A DNA stretch of 64,000 bases from Gnetum montanum (GCA_015680685.1 MNCI01012718.1:273615-337614); one strand, 5' to 3'; shown: positions 1 through 12,140, counted from the first letter of the stretch. Made by a program: numbers and translations. Notes: generated from the sequence alone by a model not told the origin.

Positions 1-2107
1 ATTCAGAGTTCCTTCTCAATGATTTCCTTGTTCATGCCCACCTAGTCACAGAAGTGCTTCTTTAATCTTTCATGCTTCTTAGCTTCATTTTTCCATGCTC
101 TTATTTCAATAGATATCTTCTGTCGGATGATGTGTACCTCCTCCATTGAGAGAATTTTATTTTCTCTAGCTAAGCGACTTATATCTTGGTTAACTCTTAT
201 TAATTATTCTTTCATTTGTTGAAGGCTTTTCTTTAGAACATTTTTCTATTTTTCAATAGTAGTCAACCAAAGGTTTTCAGTAGTAAGTTGTTTATTCTCC
301 TCTTTTAAGGCATTGAGGGCTTTGGCATGGGCATATGCTTTTGGTTCTGCTACTGATGCATCCTAATCAGCCTTCTCTTTTTCCATCACCACCCTTTTAT
401 TCTTCATTAACAATTTATTTAGTTGCTCTATTCTAAAGGATTCTAACTTATTGGCTGCAACAAATTGGACAAATCTTGCTATTCAGCTTGTAGGGCGACA
501 AACTTTTCTTAGAGTCTCTACAACTTAGCTTCTACATGTTTGGTCCTAACCTTAGCAATGATCAAATTCCCTTTAGTGGTGGTGAGTTTTGACTGTACTA
601 CAATGACATTATTAGGAATGTCAAACAAAGAAGTGATTACTTGCCCTGTTTGTAGTAAATGATCAAAAACATCCTCGTGCATAGTGGGAGTCATTGAGCA
701 TCTCTTGCTCCAATTAGATCTACTGGTGGCATAATAGGAATGTTAAAAGATTCTTTGATGTGGTTCGTGACCACCTCTGCTACTCTAGCTGCATCCTGGT
801 GTTGCATGACCACCACTATGGCACCTTCACCAGTTTCTAATTGCACTTAGAATGATGCAACATTTCTAGAGATTTGTTGTGACCACTGTGATTCCCCTCC
901 TCCTAATTGAATTAAGGCTTCACCCCTTGTAGAATCAATTGTTATGGTTTTCCGTACAACATCGTTAATCACCTTTTGCTCCTCCAACTGACTATCTCCG
1001 CAATGGCCTTGAGATGGCTCATCGATAGTTGGTAATCTTGCGACGGTGGTGGTAGTTGCTGGTCTTGTTGCTAGGCCCTACTTCTTGTTGTTGGCTAGGC
1101 CTTATGTCTGTAAGTTAGCTAGGCCCTACCATTTGAGGTGCAGTTGGCTCAACTGTCTATTCTTGTTTAGGCTTCAATGTCTCACCAACATCTTTTCTTG
1201 GTGCTAGTGGCTTGAGTAATTTATCATATGAAGCATTTTGAGCTTTTCTGAGGATGTCATTGGTGTACCCCAGAATTCTAGCATGCTAGCACAGCTTTCT
1301 AATTAGACATGGAAAGGGTAGTGCAAACTTTCCTGTCTTTCATTCTTCAAACCACCTTAATATCTCTGTTAAATATAGATGATGCAAATTGGCATCAACC
1401 TTTCCCATCAAAATTGCACTTCCTCTTGCTACATAAGTAGAAATTCTGTTTAAACACTTTGTTGGGAAAATATGATATGTGTCAATTTTAAATTAAATCC
1501 ACTCTTCAAGCATTAATTCTCCATATGTCTTATCTTTTTTGTCATATACCTGTTTTAACCATACTTTCCTTGCATTTACATTAGAGTGAGTGGAGAAATG
1601 AGTAATTTTGGACCCTCTATTTTGAAGATTCAAAAATTTTGTAATGGCATTTGTAGAAAAATATACTAAAATTCCACCAATATCAATGGTGGTGCCCTCT
1701 TCTTTATTGTGCCAAAATTGATATGTTTCACCTAGATACCACTCTCCACCCTCCGAGAGGTTGGGCCATAGTGGAGATCCCTTAAGTAGATTCTTGATTG
1801 GTTTAGGGGTGAATTCAGTAGAAGGCCCAAAATTAAGTTCCACAATCATGGTAGAGGATGTGGACTTTTCTTGAATGGCTTGAACACATTCTGGGAACAA
1901 CATGAGGTGTTTTCCTTGTTTTGGCACCCTAACCTCTCTACCTTCTACTTGGCCAAATTGTGCAATGATAGGAGTTTCCTTATGGATGTTGAATGATTAT
2001 GCCTCCTACTCTACATGTTCTGCATGAGGTCCTTGGCCTTTGCCTCCTCTTGGGGGTTTAGTTGCACCTTAAGAAGGTCCTTCTTGCTATGCCTTTTTAG
2101 GGGCCAT
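1..2107 (-). pseudogene. Athila downstream (env-position) ORF of element A, partial
   Basis: The reading region starts at ATG 2105-2107 (M-A-P-K) and runs off the window edge. It is broken by several stops. The best open part is 1493-1927, with the motif GEWYLGETY and a segment FSTNAITKFLNLQNRG. Across in-frame stops it continues as RISTYVARGSAILMGK and then LPFPCLIRKLC near 1310-1330. The LPFPCLI-type motif is, from memory, typical of the domain annotated as 'putative plant transposon protein' in Athila-type elements. The remaining 1.2 kb encodes a Gln/Pro-rich linker and a Lys/Glu-rich coiled coil (MEEVHIIRQK near 150). Element B has the homologous gene at 12290-15189. No membrane segment is visible, so a true envelope role is doubtful. 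Confidence 0.6.
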
Positions 2108-4082
2108 CTGTAATCACACAAGGACCAATTGTTAGTAAGCTTATTTAAAGAAATTCAGTCATATTATACCTTACTCATTGCCTTTAATAAATGTTTAATT
2201 CTTTGCTTAGTGTGATTCTAGAGTTAGAAATTTTTTAAGGAAGTTGCCTTAAAAGTTTAATGTTGAACCTGATCTATTTAGGTGACTCATATAATAATTT
2301 AGATGACTTGGTTGAAGGGAGAAAATTAGTTTGGCATGAATTTTTGATAGTACTTACCCCTATGATATCCTTTGGGTGATAGAAAATTTTGAGAAAATGA
2401 GGTGCAACTTCTATAGTAGGCCTCCCCCATGACTAAGTTGAACACTCCTAGTTTAATTAGGTTCAATCGAAAAAGAAATCAAAGTGTCAAAGAGTGAAAT
2501 ATTGGAAGTTGAATTTAGACTCACAAAGCTCTAAAAATTTTGGAAGAAAATTTGAACAACTCCCCTCACGTCAACTATTGAAAATGACATGTGTAGTACA
2601 CGGGGGTCCCCTATATATACTTTTTATGGATGCAATATTGCGTATGCAATAGCGCATACCCGATGTCCCATCCCAACCAAGATAGGGTACTTTGTAGAAT
2701 TGATGATTATTTGAGTTTTTAGGACCAAAATTAAAGGATTTGAGGTAGATTCAAAAGGTTTGGGGTAATGGCAAGTGGGAATTGAGGCATCGAAAGTGTA
2801 ATGAAGTAGAGTCATACAATGAAGTTCTTTGAAAAGGATGAGGAAAAAGGACATGTAATGATTCTAAGGAATGTTTGATTAAAATGATGATAAAGAAAAG
2901 AATAGATTTGGTAATAGAGTACTCAGAGGGTATAAAATGATGTGGTGGTGTGTAACAAGTACAAATTACAAAAGTCACGTAAGTGGATCCTCCCTAAAGT
3001 AGGTTCCAACCTCTAATGCCCTTGTGTAACCACACCTTAAAATTTCTGTAGGCACTAGAAGGGTTAAATGCAACCTACACTTGTGCAACAAAACACACAC
3101 ATGTTAAGTACCACCGCTATGAGGTACAAACTCTATGCCACACAAGACACAAGTTAGAAGCACCTAAACCATGAGATGAGATGAATTGTAGGAGGATTGC
3201 AGAGATCGAGACATGAGGTAAGTTACACTAGGCACAATGAATCCTATGTGTTGTGCGTGATTAAAGTACCGTTACCCTTTCAATCCAAGATCAAAACCAA
3301 GTCCATACCTCTAATCAATGACATCACATTGTTTCATCCCAATGATAGAAAACCATAAGAGCATCATGATAGCAAGGTGAACTATCACTTTGCATTTTGC
3401 GTAAGGAAGGAGTGATTTGAATTTTTTTCCGACATGTTTTTCTTGTGCTTTTCTTTTCTGCTTCACTTCTTTCTTTTCTTCTTTGCTTTCTTCTTCTTTT
3501 CTTTTTCTTCTTTTGGTTGCTTTTGCACTTGGTCTTTTCCAAAGGTGATCTAGAGAAGCTACCAACCTTCATGCATGGGTGCATGTCTTTCCAGTGGGAC
3601 CCCCCTAGAACAACATTGAGTTCCTTTATTGAGTGTCTTTATTACAACTCTTACTCCCATTGTTTGTTAGATCTACAAAGATATTAGTACAACCAAGCTG
3701 CATAATAACACATATAGATGTCACCAAAGAGAATCCACAAGTCCCCTTGATGTCATGCTCTTTCCAATCCCTCTTAGTCTATCACTCTTCGCTCTAGGCA
3801 TAATGAGTACAAAGTTACTTTAGGTTTTTATGATAATAAGAATGTCATCATACTTAGAGCAAGAACCTCTTATTAATATAATAGATGGGTGGATGTTGTG
3901 GGCTCACTGTCTAAATAATTAGTCACTTGTGACTTAATAATATAGAACAACACCTAAATTAATTGGTTACATGAGTATTTTATTCATAGATGAGATTAGC
4001 CACAAAAAGATAAAATGACAAATTGGAAAACAAGAAATTAAAAAATAAAAAATTGTAAAATCAAAGAAAAGGAAAAAAATTA
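2108..4082 (-). other. Non-coding spacer of element A
   Basis: No convincing gene. It matches the spacer of element B in patches: the stretch around 2980 (GTGGATCC followed by 'aaagtagg') corresponds to about 15970, and the stretch around 3880-3920 to about 16810-16860. It includes a pyrimidine-rich tract at 3440-3535 and an A-rich end at 4000-4080, like the A-rich block at 16900-17220 in B. In B the integrase sits directly upstream of this spacer; here gag does. Confidence 0.6.
3440..3535. repeat. Pyrimidine-rich (TTC/TTTC) simple tract
   Basis: About 95 bases of almost pure T and C on the plus strand, so purine-rich on the sense strand of element A. The open frames here only translate a Lys/Glu/Arg simple repeat. 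It could be a polypurine feature of the element spacer, but it is not beside an LTR. Confidence 0.7.
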
Positions 4083-6558
4083 CTAATTATGCTTGTTAGA
4101 ATGGGAGGTATTCCCCATGACTAAACCTTTGATCATGGTGAGAATTAATAAATGAAAAGTTAGGATCCATGCATGTTGGAAATATTGGGGTCCAGTCATA
4201 TCTAAACCACTGGGTGTCTTTTGGTGTAGTGGTAGGAATGTATCCAAATTGGGGTTCACACACTTGATTAAAGCAGGCATAGTGGGGTAGATTATAAGAT
4301 GTGGTCATGTGATAAGAAGTTGATCCACTATGACACTTGTGGCCATAAGATGGTATGTAAGGATTGATATGTCTCCTCATGTTGTTATATTCATTGGGTC
4401 ACATGGTTGTTGGAGTATTAATTGGTGGCTTGGATAAGGTAGCATGAGGTGTTAAGTTTGAAGAGGAAGATGCATCACTATGTTGGGCTTGTGCTAAGTT
4501 GGAAGATGTAGTGGTTTTAGAATCATGTTATCTCTTTCTACGGCCATGCCTAAAGAAAGGACACTTTCAATGTTGTGGAAGACTCCACTGCCGTTGACAA
4601 TAGTAGCACAAGTGATGTTTTTTGGTTGGTGTTGTGGTGCAAAACCTTTCGATACAACTGGTGGCAATGTAGAAGGAGGTGAGGGATAAGAATATTGAGA
4701 GTATGGAGGAGTGTAAGGAACATGAGGTAGTGATCTCACAGGAGAGGACATGGGTTGATGATACTTGGGAGAGTGATAATGATGAGGTGAAGTAAAGGAT
4801 GTTGATCTAGTTGGAGAAATAGGGTGTTGAACATAATAAGCACTTGATTTCAGGTGATATGAAGAGTGTGGCCAGTTTGGTAATGGCCTCCCCCATGACT
4901 GGGGGTTTTGCCACTATGGTTGAGCACAATACCGAGGTTGGTAAGAATTTGCCCTCAGATAGTACGATGAGTTGTGAAATTAACCATAAGGTTTTGGGAC
5001 AGGGATGTGTCCAACCATGTACTTCTGTATGAAATCTAGATGTAACATTCTTCCCTAATGCTCATGTAGATGTGACAAGATTGGGAATTGGCCGTTTGAA
5101 TGATCGTACAGGCAAACATTGCATTGATACTTATGATTTTTGGTTGAGCCCCTATCCTCATTTTCTTCAGCCCTTCTTTCCAATTTTCCAATGGTGTTCT
5201 GTCCTATTTTTAGATTTGGTATCGTCTGTTTGTTTTGGTCGTCAAAGTTACTTGCATGGATCTTCCTCTAATAATTTTTTCATATTCTCCACATTTTTCA
5301 TGTACCCACTCCATCATCTTATTGATATTTGCCTTAATTTCATCTAGTGATTTTCATATTGGCAAACTTAGGGATGGTTTCACCTCCTCAAGGTGAGTTG
5401 ATTTCTCCTCTTCACAATTATGGACCTCTGTTATTTCAAGAGTTTTGTCTTGTTGAGATTTTTTAACATTCTCCCATTTGGCTATTTCTCCTTCTTCTTT
5501 TGCTACCCACTTAATAAGCTCTTGGAATTGATGGATTCATAGTTCATATAGTTGACTTGGGACATACATCCCTAGGGTCTCCCTTGTTTCATTACAGAGC
5601 CCATCCATGATGTGATACATTAGCCTTTCCTTAGAGAACCCATGGCTTGGGAATTTTTTTAACAAAGAGTAATATCTTTCTAAGGCCATGTTCAAGGGTT
5701 CATGTTGCCCTTGTTTCCACTATTGGATTTGTCTCCTCAAGGCTGATACTCTTGCATAGGTTTGATATCTTTTGTTGAAGAGGTTTATCATTGTAGGCCA
5801 ACAACAAATTGAATTTATTTTTAAAGACCTATATCACACTTTAGCTTGGCCAACAAGTATCATAGGGAAGAGCTTAAGCCTTTGCCCCCCATTCTCAATG
5901 TTGTTCCATACACAGGCATCATAGAAGGCTTGTAAATGATGTTGCAGATCTAAATCATAGCCTCTTGAGGACTTAGGAAAGTTTTTTAAATCAAGCCTGG
6001 GTAGATATCTTTCCTTACATGCCTATAGGATATCTAAATGACCTTTGTTATATGCATTAGGCTCTTAGTGGCCAGCAGGGGTTCATCATCACTAAATAGG
6101 TTGTGAGTTTGTGAGTTGGGATAATTTTGTCTATGTTCATGTTGGCATTCCTAATTTTTCCTATGGGTTTGATTTTTATTTCTATGTTGATCCATTAAGA
6201 AATAGTCATCTATGTCACAACCTAACATTGAAAGAGTAGAGGAAGAGAGGGAATTGGAAGACTCATCATGACTTTTATAAGTCTCCCAATCATGCCTTGA
6301 TGTACTCTCGCTATCCATTGAGAAGGTCCTAGGCCTTATGGGCGACCTCATTTTAGGGGATGTCCCATCTTCACTAGAGGTATCTGAGTTGGATGAAAAA
6401 ATTCCTTGAGTATCATTGAGTTGTCTATGAACATACGAAACTCTTCCATAAGATTGAGTAGTCCAAACTTCTTCTTCATCATAAATTTCATTGGTTCTCC
6501 AATGAATTGCCTCACTAGATGTTGCGTTATTGTTGTCTTGTGAAAGAGACATTGTCAT
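4083..6558 (-). pseudogene. Gag of element A (Athila type), frameshifted
   Basis: Starts at ATG 6556-6558 with a Ser/Asn/Asp-rich N-terminus (6151-6558, MTMSLSQDNNN). Following the best frame downstream, the retrotransposon gag domain lies around 5500-5960: segments WNNIENGGQRLKLFPM, then KVWYRSL-like, then RYQTYARVSALRRQI and ERYYSLLKKFPSHGF are visible across stops. The C-terminal part (about 4083-4850) is Tyr/Pro/Ser/His-rich, with runs like PPYSQYSYPSPPS. No CCHC zinc knuckle was found. B carries a homologous gag at 20700-23060 and a second piece at 23345-24107. Several stops and frameshifts show it is dead. Confidence 0.7.
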
Positions 6559-6667
6559 GAATTTTGTGTGACTTAATTAAATTTAATTTCTTTGTCTGAA
6601 AGATATATCATTAATACCCTGTTATAGCAATCTTATATAATATAACTAATCTAGATAACTAGCATCA

Positions 6668-6685
6668 TCCTTAGCAATGGCGCCA
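6668..6685 (-). promoter_or_regulatory. Primer-binding site, tRNA-Asp type
   Basis: The minus strand reads TGGCGCCATTGCTAAGG one base after the LTR end. The plant tRNA-Asp 3' end predicts TGGCGCCGTTGC at the start, so the first seven bases and most of the rest agree. Athila/Calypso elements are known to use tRNA-Asp, which supports the lineage call. Confidence 0.7.
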
Positions 6686-6686
6686 A

Positions 6687-7005
6687 TGATGATTGGCAAG
6701 GTTCCCCTATGCTCAACCATATGAATATGAGCATGTATGCATGATTCAGTTGAACTCTGTGGATGGACTAGTTATGGCACCTAGATGGTTATATGTTGAT
6801 TTTATTTCACTATCTTCCCACTTGGACTAGCATTTGCTCTATCACGTATGGTTTGGTCCAGAGTGAGGTGTATGATGTGATCCCTACTACTATGCTACTC
6901 CTAAGGAAAATAAGAGATAACTTAATTAAGCTAATGAGAAATAGGAAATAAGATCTAAGCTAGCCTAAGTGCGATGAGCATCCGTTCCTAATCATCTGTT
7001 CCTAG
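6687..7005 (-). repeat. 5' LTR of element A, truncated
   Basis: The left edge is TGATGATT, the complement of an LTR 3' end next to the PBS. The 'cccctatgctcaaccatatgaa' type stretch (about 6703-6725) and the 'cttggactag' and 'tatggtttggtcca' stretches match LTR D (24108-25072). Homology stops near 7005, where chromovirus RT begins, so the promoter part of this LTR is missing. Confidence 0.7.
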
Positions 7006-7019
7006 TATAAGTATTTTTA

Positions 7020-7140
7020 ATTGCTACTTGGTTTAACATCCTATAATCAATACATAACATCAAGGTACCATCCTTCTTCTTGATGAATCTTTTCAAGGCA
7101 AGACATTGGGATGAATCTTTTCTTCTTGTAGTAATTGATC
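7020..7140 (-). pseudogene. Reverse transcriptase start of element C
   Basis: The minus strand at 7030-7100 reads [23 protein letters not shown]. This corresponds to RT motif 1-2 of chromoviruses (VKKKDGTxRxCIDYRxLN). The rest of RT is missing because the sequence passes into the element A LTR at about 7005. Confidence 0.65.
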
Positions 7141-7702
7141 TAATTATACTTTTAATTCCCTTAGTTCTAAAGTGGAAAACTTATATAGGGCTTTTAAAAC
7201 TAGTTATGTACCTGGAAAAATATCAATGATATATTTAACAGATCTTTTTTGTGATAATTCTCTAGTTTCACCAAATATTAAATTCTGATACTCTTTACGT
7301 TCTTTTAGAATCTCAATGTTGAAGATTTTATGGGGTTGAGTTACTTTTACAATAAACATAATAGCACCTTTCGTGACTAGTCTCTTAGCTTATTTGATAG
7401 TTATTATATGAATTTGCTTTGTTATTCTTACATCCTCTTAGAATCCTGACTCCATCAGTGGTTGGCACTTTTAAGATGCAAGTTCCAAAATAGATAGTAA
7501 TATTAAATTTTTATAGAAAATATGCTTCCAAGATTGCATCAACATCTCCTAATTCAAATTCAAAAAAATCCACCAACAGAAGGAATATCTTGTAGGGTAA
7601 GGTTAACTTCTTCATAGTTGGTATACTTAGTTACTATCGTTCTATCTGCAAATTCTATTTTAACAATTTTCTTGGAAGGTAAGGTTAGGTTTAATAAGTT
7701 AA

Positions 7703-7972
7703 CTAGAGATGGTGAAATAAAAGTATCACTTCACTATGAATACAAATTTTAACCTTTTTACCCTTAATTAATCCTTCAAAAATGAGTAATAAAAATTGAA
7801 ATTTCCTTAAACCTATCTTAGTCAATGTTGAAATTCTCTTTATTGTGACTATAGTAGTAGCTTGACCTTTTTCTTTTACCACATTGTTGTTGGATTTTTG
7901 GCTTTTTTTTATTATTTCTTTGCATTTATACTCATAGTTTTGGAAAATTTCACTTGAAGTAATCTTTACCAT
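7703..7972 (-). pseudogene. Aspartic protease region of element C
   Basis: An open stretch of 89 codons ends with LIKGKKVKICIHSEVILLFHHL. It aligns with the family pattern 'NGKKVxILIDSGATHxFI', with the catalytic D-S-G triad changed to H-S-E, so the active site is lost. It lies between gag and RT, the expected order in the polyprotein. Confidence 0.5.
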
Positions 7973-7979
7973 AAGAAAA

Positions 7980-9043
7980 ATATCTAGATTACATTATCTT
8001 GTTGGATGTCTCTTCCACCATTACTTGTTAGAGAGTTGTAGTCTATATTTGACTTGATTCCTCATAATCCTTAGCAATTATATATAATTCATTGATATTT
8101 GTGGATTATGGGCATGTGTCTAGGGATGCGACTAAGCATGTAGTATATCAATAAACTTTGAAGCCAATTCGTCTTCAACTTGATGATTTGCATATCAGGA
8201 GAGATTACATAACTCATAATAATTGTACACAAATCATCTACCCAATATTAATGAGTTGAATCATATCTTACATTCCTTAAGAAAAGAATCCAGTACAAAT
8301 TTTTATTTGAAATCTTGATAGAAGTTTAGCCAATTTGTAATCAATTCTTGAGATCTTAATCCATGCCATCATGTTTCTATAGGTCCTCTTAATTACAAAG
8401 AGGCTACCTATAAACATTCATGACATGATAAATTTAAAATGTTGAAATAATTTTTCATAGTATCAAGTGAGTCTTTCACATTGGTACTAGATCTAGGGGC
8501 TTCATCATAATAATCAAGTTTTACCTTTTTGGCATAAATCTTGGATAAGGATTTTCTTGATAAATTTTGTCAATTTTAATAACCTTCTTCTTTAGGTTCT
8601 ACTCTTTGACCTTGTAATGGAATCTCAGCACCTTGTTGTCTAATATGTGGGAATTGGTCTTGATAATGATTCCTAGGTGGAAACTGATTTTGATTAGAGT
8701 CTCTAGTGGATATTAATTTTGATTAGGATATTAGATCAAATGTTCAATTAATGTTTTGACAGAATATACAAAGAAATCTATCTTCCCTTGAACTTTTGAC
8801 CATTTTCCTTCTAAACTATGGGTTAATTTCCTAATCTCTTCTAACATATCTTGCATATTTTTCTTGAATCTTTGGTTTGATTGATGAAGTTCATCTTGGA
8901 TGCCTTTGATCTAATTAATTTTTCGCTCAAGAACATTCATTTGATCATTGGCTTAGGACTCCATCATTCTTCAATGTACTCTCTAGGTTTTGGACATTGA
9001 TAAGCCAAAGAGACAAGGCAAGGTAATTGTTCATTAGTCTCCA
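7980..9043 (-). pseudogene. Chromovirus-like gag (element C)
   Basis: A start codon lies near 9043 (METNEQLPCL). Downstream, at about 8000-8560, the retrotransposon gag domain can be followed across stops: VKLDYYD, then a segment similar to WLDTMKNYFNILNLS, then KVASLQLRGPIETWWHGL and LITNWLNFYQDFK. This W-L-x-x-M-x-x-Y-F and A-x-W-W pattern is typical of chromovirus gag. Many stops are present. A CCHC knuckle is expected next but was not found in readable form. Confidence 0.55.
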
Positions 9044-9050
9044 TGGCCCT

Positions 9051-10160
9051 TTTTTATGAGTTTTGGGGCACTTAATCGGTTCTTTTTAAGAGGTTAGAAC
9101 TACTATGGAATGAATTTTCTTTCTCTAGATATTTTCATTAAAACTCAACTAGCCTTAAAGACTCTAATCATCCAAGAATATTCAAATTTTGGGCTTCAAA
9201 TCAAGATTTTTCCTGTTCTAAATTAGCTAAATAATGGCTTTAAAAACTAATTTTCAAACCTTTGTAGGTTGAATCTAACTATTGCATTGCATCTGGAAGA
9301 TTCAAATTTATTAGAAACAACTCTTGTTTCATTATAGTTGGGCACAAAAATAAAAAATTACGGCCATTTAAAGTTGTAAAAAAATCACATATTTTGAGAC
9401 TTCATGAGAGGTCATCCATCCTAGTACTACTATAGGATGAGCATGCTTATTTATGATTTTTTTTCAATTTCCTACCACTTCATTAAATTGTCTATTCACT
9501 AATTTTTTGTGTTTTTATATTTAAATTTTCCTTCTTTGATTTTGATGTTTTTTAAAAAAAAATTTAACAATTGCTAGGGAGACAAAATTTCTCATAAATT
9601 AATGAAAACTTTTCATGTTGCTAGAAGGCAAGATGTTATAGTGCTAGTGGTTACTGTTGGCTATTAGGGAAGGCACCATATCATGGTGCTACCAATGCTT
9701 GTGCAAGGTAGTAGATCATAGTGTCATTGATGGTTGAGAGAGGTAGTAGACCATGACACTAATAGTGTTGTTGACAACTGTGCTAGCCAAAACCTTAATG
9801 ATTTTTGCAATGGTAGTAGCAATGACAATAATAGGTGTGGCTAGCAACATTAGTGATAGCGGCAGGTGCGATGGTAGTAGGTGCATTAATGGTAACGACA
9901 ATAGATGTCAACGAATGACGATGATGGTAGCAGAAAATCACGTAGGCCCTAGGGGGTAGAGGATTTCATTATTTTTTTCTCTTTCGTGTAGCTTGGCCGC
10001 AAAGGTTATAGAGGCAATGCAGCTCTTGTGCTAACCTATTACATGATAGTGTGATGGGCTGTGTCAAAGTTAGGTTTGCTACAATGACCAATAGTAGCTT
10101 GCCTTCTTCTTTCCTAGGGTAGGGCCAAAAATAATTTTTTAATTAAAATAATTAATTGTA
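9051..10160. other. Intergenic, low-information DNA
   Basis: No gene or element could be supported. The stretch 9640-9960 contains repeated GGTAGTAG, ATGGTAG and GTTG words typical of a decayed simple or minisatellite tract. The short open frames there follow that repeat. AT-rich runs occur at 9480-9570. Confidence 0.5.
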
Positions 10161-10179
10161 ACATGTATGTATCCTACTT

Positions 10180-10290
10180 TACTAAGGTATTGGACTTGGT
10201 GGCTAGTTGAACAAGGATTAAGACTTGGGTTTGATAATTTGGAGGTCACGTGTTTGATCCTAGGCCCTAAAATTTTAGAATAGAAAATAA
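10180..10290 (+). repeat. Possible tRNA-derived SINE head
   Basis: The plus strand shows TTGGTGGCTAGTTGAAC (A-box-like) near 10197-10213 and GGTCACGTGTTTGATCC (B-box-like) near 10245-10262, about 50 bases apart, followed by an AT-rich tail. Plant SINEs keep such Pol III boxes. The match to the B-box consensus is imperfect and no target duplication was found. Confidence 0.25.
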
Positions 10291-10679
10291 AAATTTAAAA
10301 TTTTACTTTTAAAATTTTTAAAATTTTAATTTTTGGCATGCTTAGTAAGAAATGTGATATGTTGTGAACTATACATCTAATTTTGATGAAATTAATACCA
10401 TTAGAATCGTCTCAGAGAGCACTATGTGTTGGACTCATGATATCTATGGTTTACTAGTCCTATCATTCATTAAACTAAGAAACATATAATTATTTAAAAA
10501 TCAATGAGTAATTAATTATGTATTATTTTAGCCTTAACTGTGTTTTTTTGTAGTTAAATTTACCTTCAATTGTTACTATGGTTTGTAAATCCTCTCTATA
10601 AATTCATGGGGAAAGAGGTATTTTTACCCATCATCTTTGAATCAACACTTTTGCATAGGAGTGGTAGAGATTTCTTTGT

Positions 10680-11246
10680 ATAGTAAGGTTGTGACATGGC
10701 TTCTTTGAAGCATTCTAGTTAGGCTTCTCTCACAACTCAAGTAGCACGAATTCTAATTCTATTATTTTGCATCAAAATAATGTGGATGCAACTATTGATT
10801 TGCTTTGTAGTTTGTTAGTAGTCAAGAATTTTGAGTTTCTCAAAACTTCTACGTTGTCTAAGTTATTAGTTTTTTCCATATTTAAAAATACTTACTTTAA
10901 GGATATCATAAGACAATGGTGCAATTTTCAACATCTTTGGGAAAATTATATTTTAAGAATGATTTTCAAAAAATTAGTAATTACTCCCACTATCATTTGG
11001 ATGGTTTTAGGTTTTCACAATGGGACAAATCCTTTCGTAGCTAGCATGAGATTAATTAAATTTTAAGCTTTTTGTCAAAGGAAAATATCTGATTATATTG
11101 TTGATTTCACACTTCTTTAGAAGAAATATTATGAAGTTGATTTCATTGATAAAATTGATTATCAATTATGTCAATTCATATACAATAAGGTTTTATGAAA
11201 TCTCCAGTCTTCCCATGTTAATTCCTACTCAATCTATTATCTTCAT
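10680..11246 (+). pseudogene. Unrecognised decayed coding-like region, left part
   Basis: The plus strand has a 99-codon open stretch at 10767-11066 (starts MHQNNVDATIDLLCSLL, ends NPFVASMRLIKF). It continues across a stop with DYIVDF and KYYEVDFIDKIDYQLC-like segments up to 11246, where the 3' LTR of element B begins. I do not recognise the family. The sequence to the right of B (from 25843) is also plus-oriented and exon-like, so B may have inserted into a single older unit. This could equally be chance open reading in AT-rich DNA. Confidence 0.3.
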
Positions 11247-12122
11247 TGATGGGCAATCTTCCCATGTATACCCTACACCCAATCATACAAATCACTAACA
11301 TTCACTTTGCAATCTGGTTGAATTCCAAAGACTTTAGGTTTCTTTGTCCACTAGTTCTAGGAGGTGAAACTAATTATTGCAATCATTGTTTTCCTAGTTC
11401 CACTTGTGAAGTTCAAAGGTATAATTAAGTGTAACTGAGGTATATTATTTTAATCATTTTATTTGTTTTATGAATTAAGTCACCTAAGAATAAAGAATAA
11501 AGAATAAATTAATCTAATATTTAACTAATCTAATAACTAGCTATTGCTTAACTAATCCTAACATAAGCATCTGTTCCCACTTTCCATACACATCCTGAAC
11601 ATGTATAACACTATTGGGTTACCAAACGTTAAGCATTACTAGGATTACCAAGTGTTAGATGTATAATCAAAGTGGTCATACTTATGTTTGCTATTTAATC
11701 TATATTAATTAATTACTTAATTACTTTAAAAATTAAAGGAAATTGCTTGAATATTAAATACTAAAGAAAACAATTAATCTAGTCTAAGTGTTGCAATGTT
11801 TGATTAGAAAGCCTGTCTTTATTACTACACACACTAAAGTGCCAGGTATAATAGTGTTCACATAAAGATTCGTACACTCTTTAACTCCTACTGTAGGTAC
11901 TTGGAAAATATTCTAACTTTTAGGTGGAAAAACTACTAGAGCTTCGCTACAATTATGAGACTTATGCCATAAATGCAACAAGTAGGTGCACATTTATAGG
12001 AAAAATAGGATACCTCGTCGATGGGTACATGTCAACGGGTCAAACCTTGCATTGACAAGATCGCATTGATGAGAAACCATTGACAACATCTTGTTAATGC
12101 CACCAAACCATATGACTTATCA
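11247..12122 (-). repeat. 3' LTR of element B (876 bp)
   Basis: Starts TGATGGGC on the plus strand and ends CTTATCA, immediately left of the PPT complement. It is homologous to LTRs E, D, F, A and G; the shared island near 11570-11690 includes 'cacatcctgaacatgtata' and the TTACCAAACGTTAAGCATTAC stretch. On the minus strand the TATA box (CCTATAAATG) lies at about 11990-11999, so U3 is only about 125 bp and most of the LTR is R-U5. Confidence 0.8.
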
Positions 12123-12140
12123 TACCCCCATGACTAAATG
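12123..12140 (-). promoter_or_regulatory. Polypurine tract and 3' LTR border of element B
   Basis: The minus strand reads AGTCATGGGGGTA directly before the LTR start TGATAAG. The identical block precedes LTR G at 63469-63481. This is the expected plus-strand priming site for reverse transcription. Confidence 0.7.

Larger units (their letters stand above)
1..7005 (-). mobile_element. Element A: Athila-like gypsy retrotransposon lacking pol
   Basis: Read on the minus strand, the order is truncated 5' LTR (6687-7005), tRNA-Asp-like primer-binding site (6668-6685), gag (6558 to about 4083), an AT-rich spacer, then the downstream coiled-coil ORF (2107 to beyond position 1). Gag, spacer and downstream ORF each match the corresponding parts of element B by eye. 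No protease, RT, RNase H or integrase sequence lies between gag and the spacer, where B has about 3.3 kb of pol. The 3' LTR is outside the window. Lineage is assigned from the gag, the PBS and the relationship to B, whose RT is Athila-type. Confidence 0.7.
7010..9050 (-). mobile_element. Element C: truncated chromovirus-type gypsy fragment
   Basis: Minus-strand order is gag (about 9043 to 7980), protease (about 7972 to 7700) and the first part of RT (7140 to 7020). RT motif 1 reads KKKDGTL then [10 protein letters not shown], a form common in chromoviruses, not the Athila or Tat forms seen elsewhere here. It ends where the LTR of element A begins. No LTR of its own was identified; the flank at 9051-9600 has no clear PBS or TG...CA pair. 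Confidence 0.6.

Noticed and set aside
2422-2445. PPT-like 'cccccatgactaa' word inside element A, also near 4104 and 4890
   Set aside because: It resembles the true PPT borders at 12123 and 63469, but no LTR start follows at these places, so chance or internal repeats are more likely.
3311-3584. Lys/Glu/Arg-rich small protein
   Set aside because: It is the translation of a purine/pyrimidine simple tract, with several frames open together.
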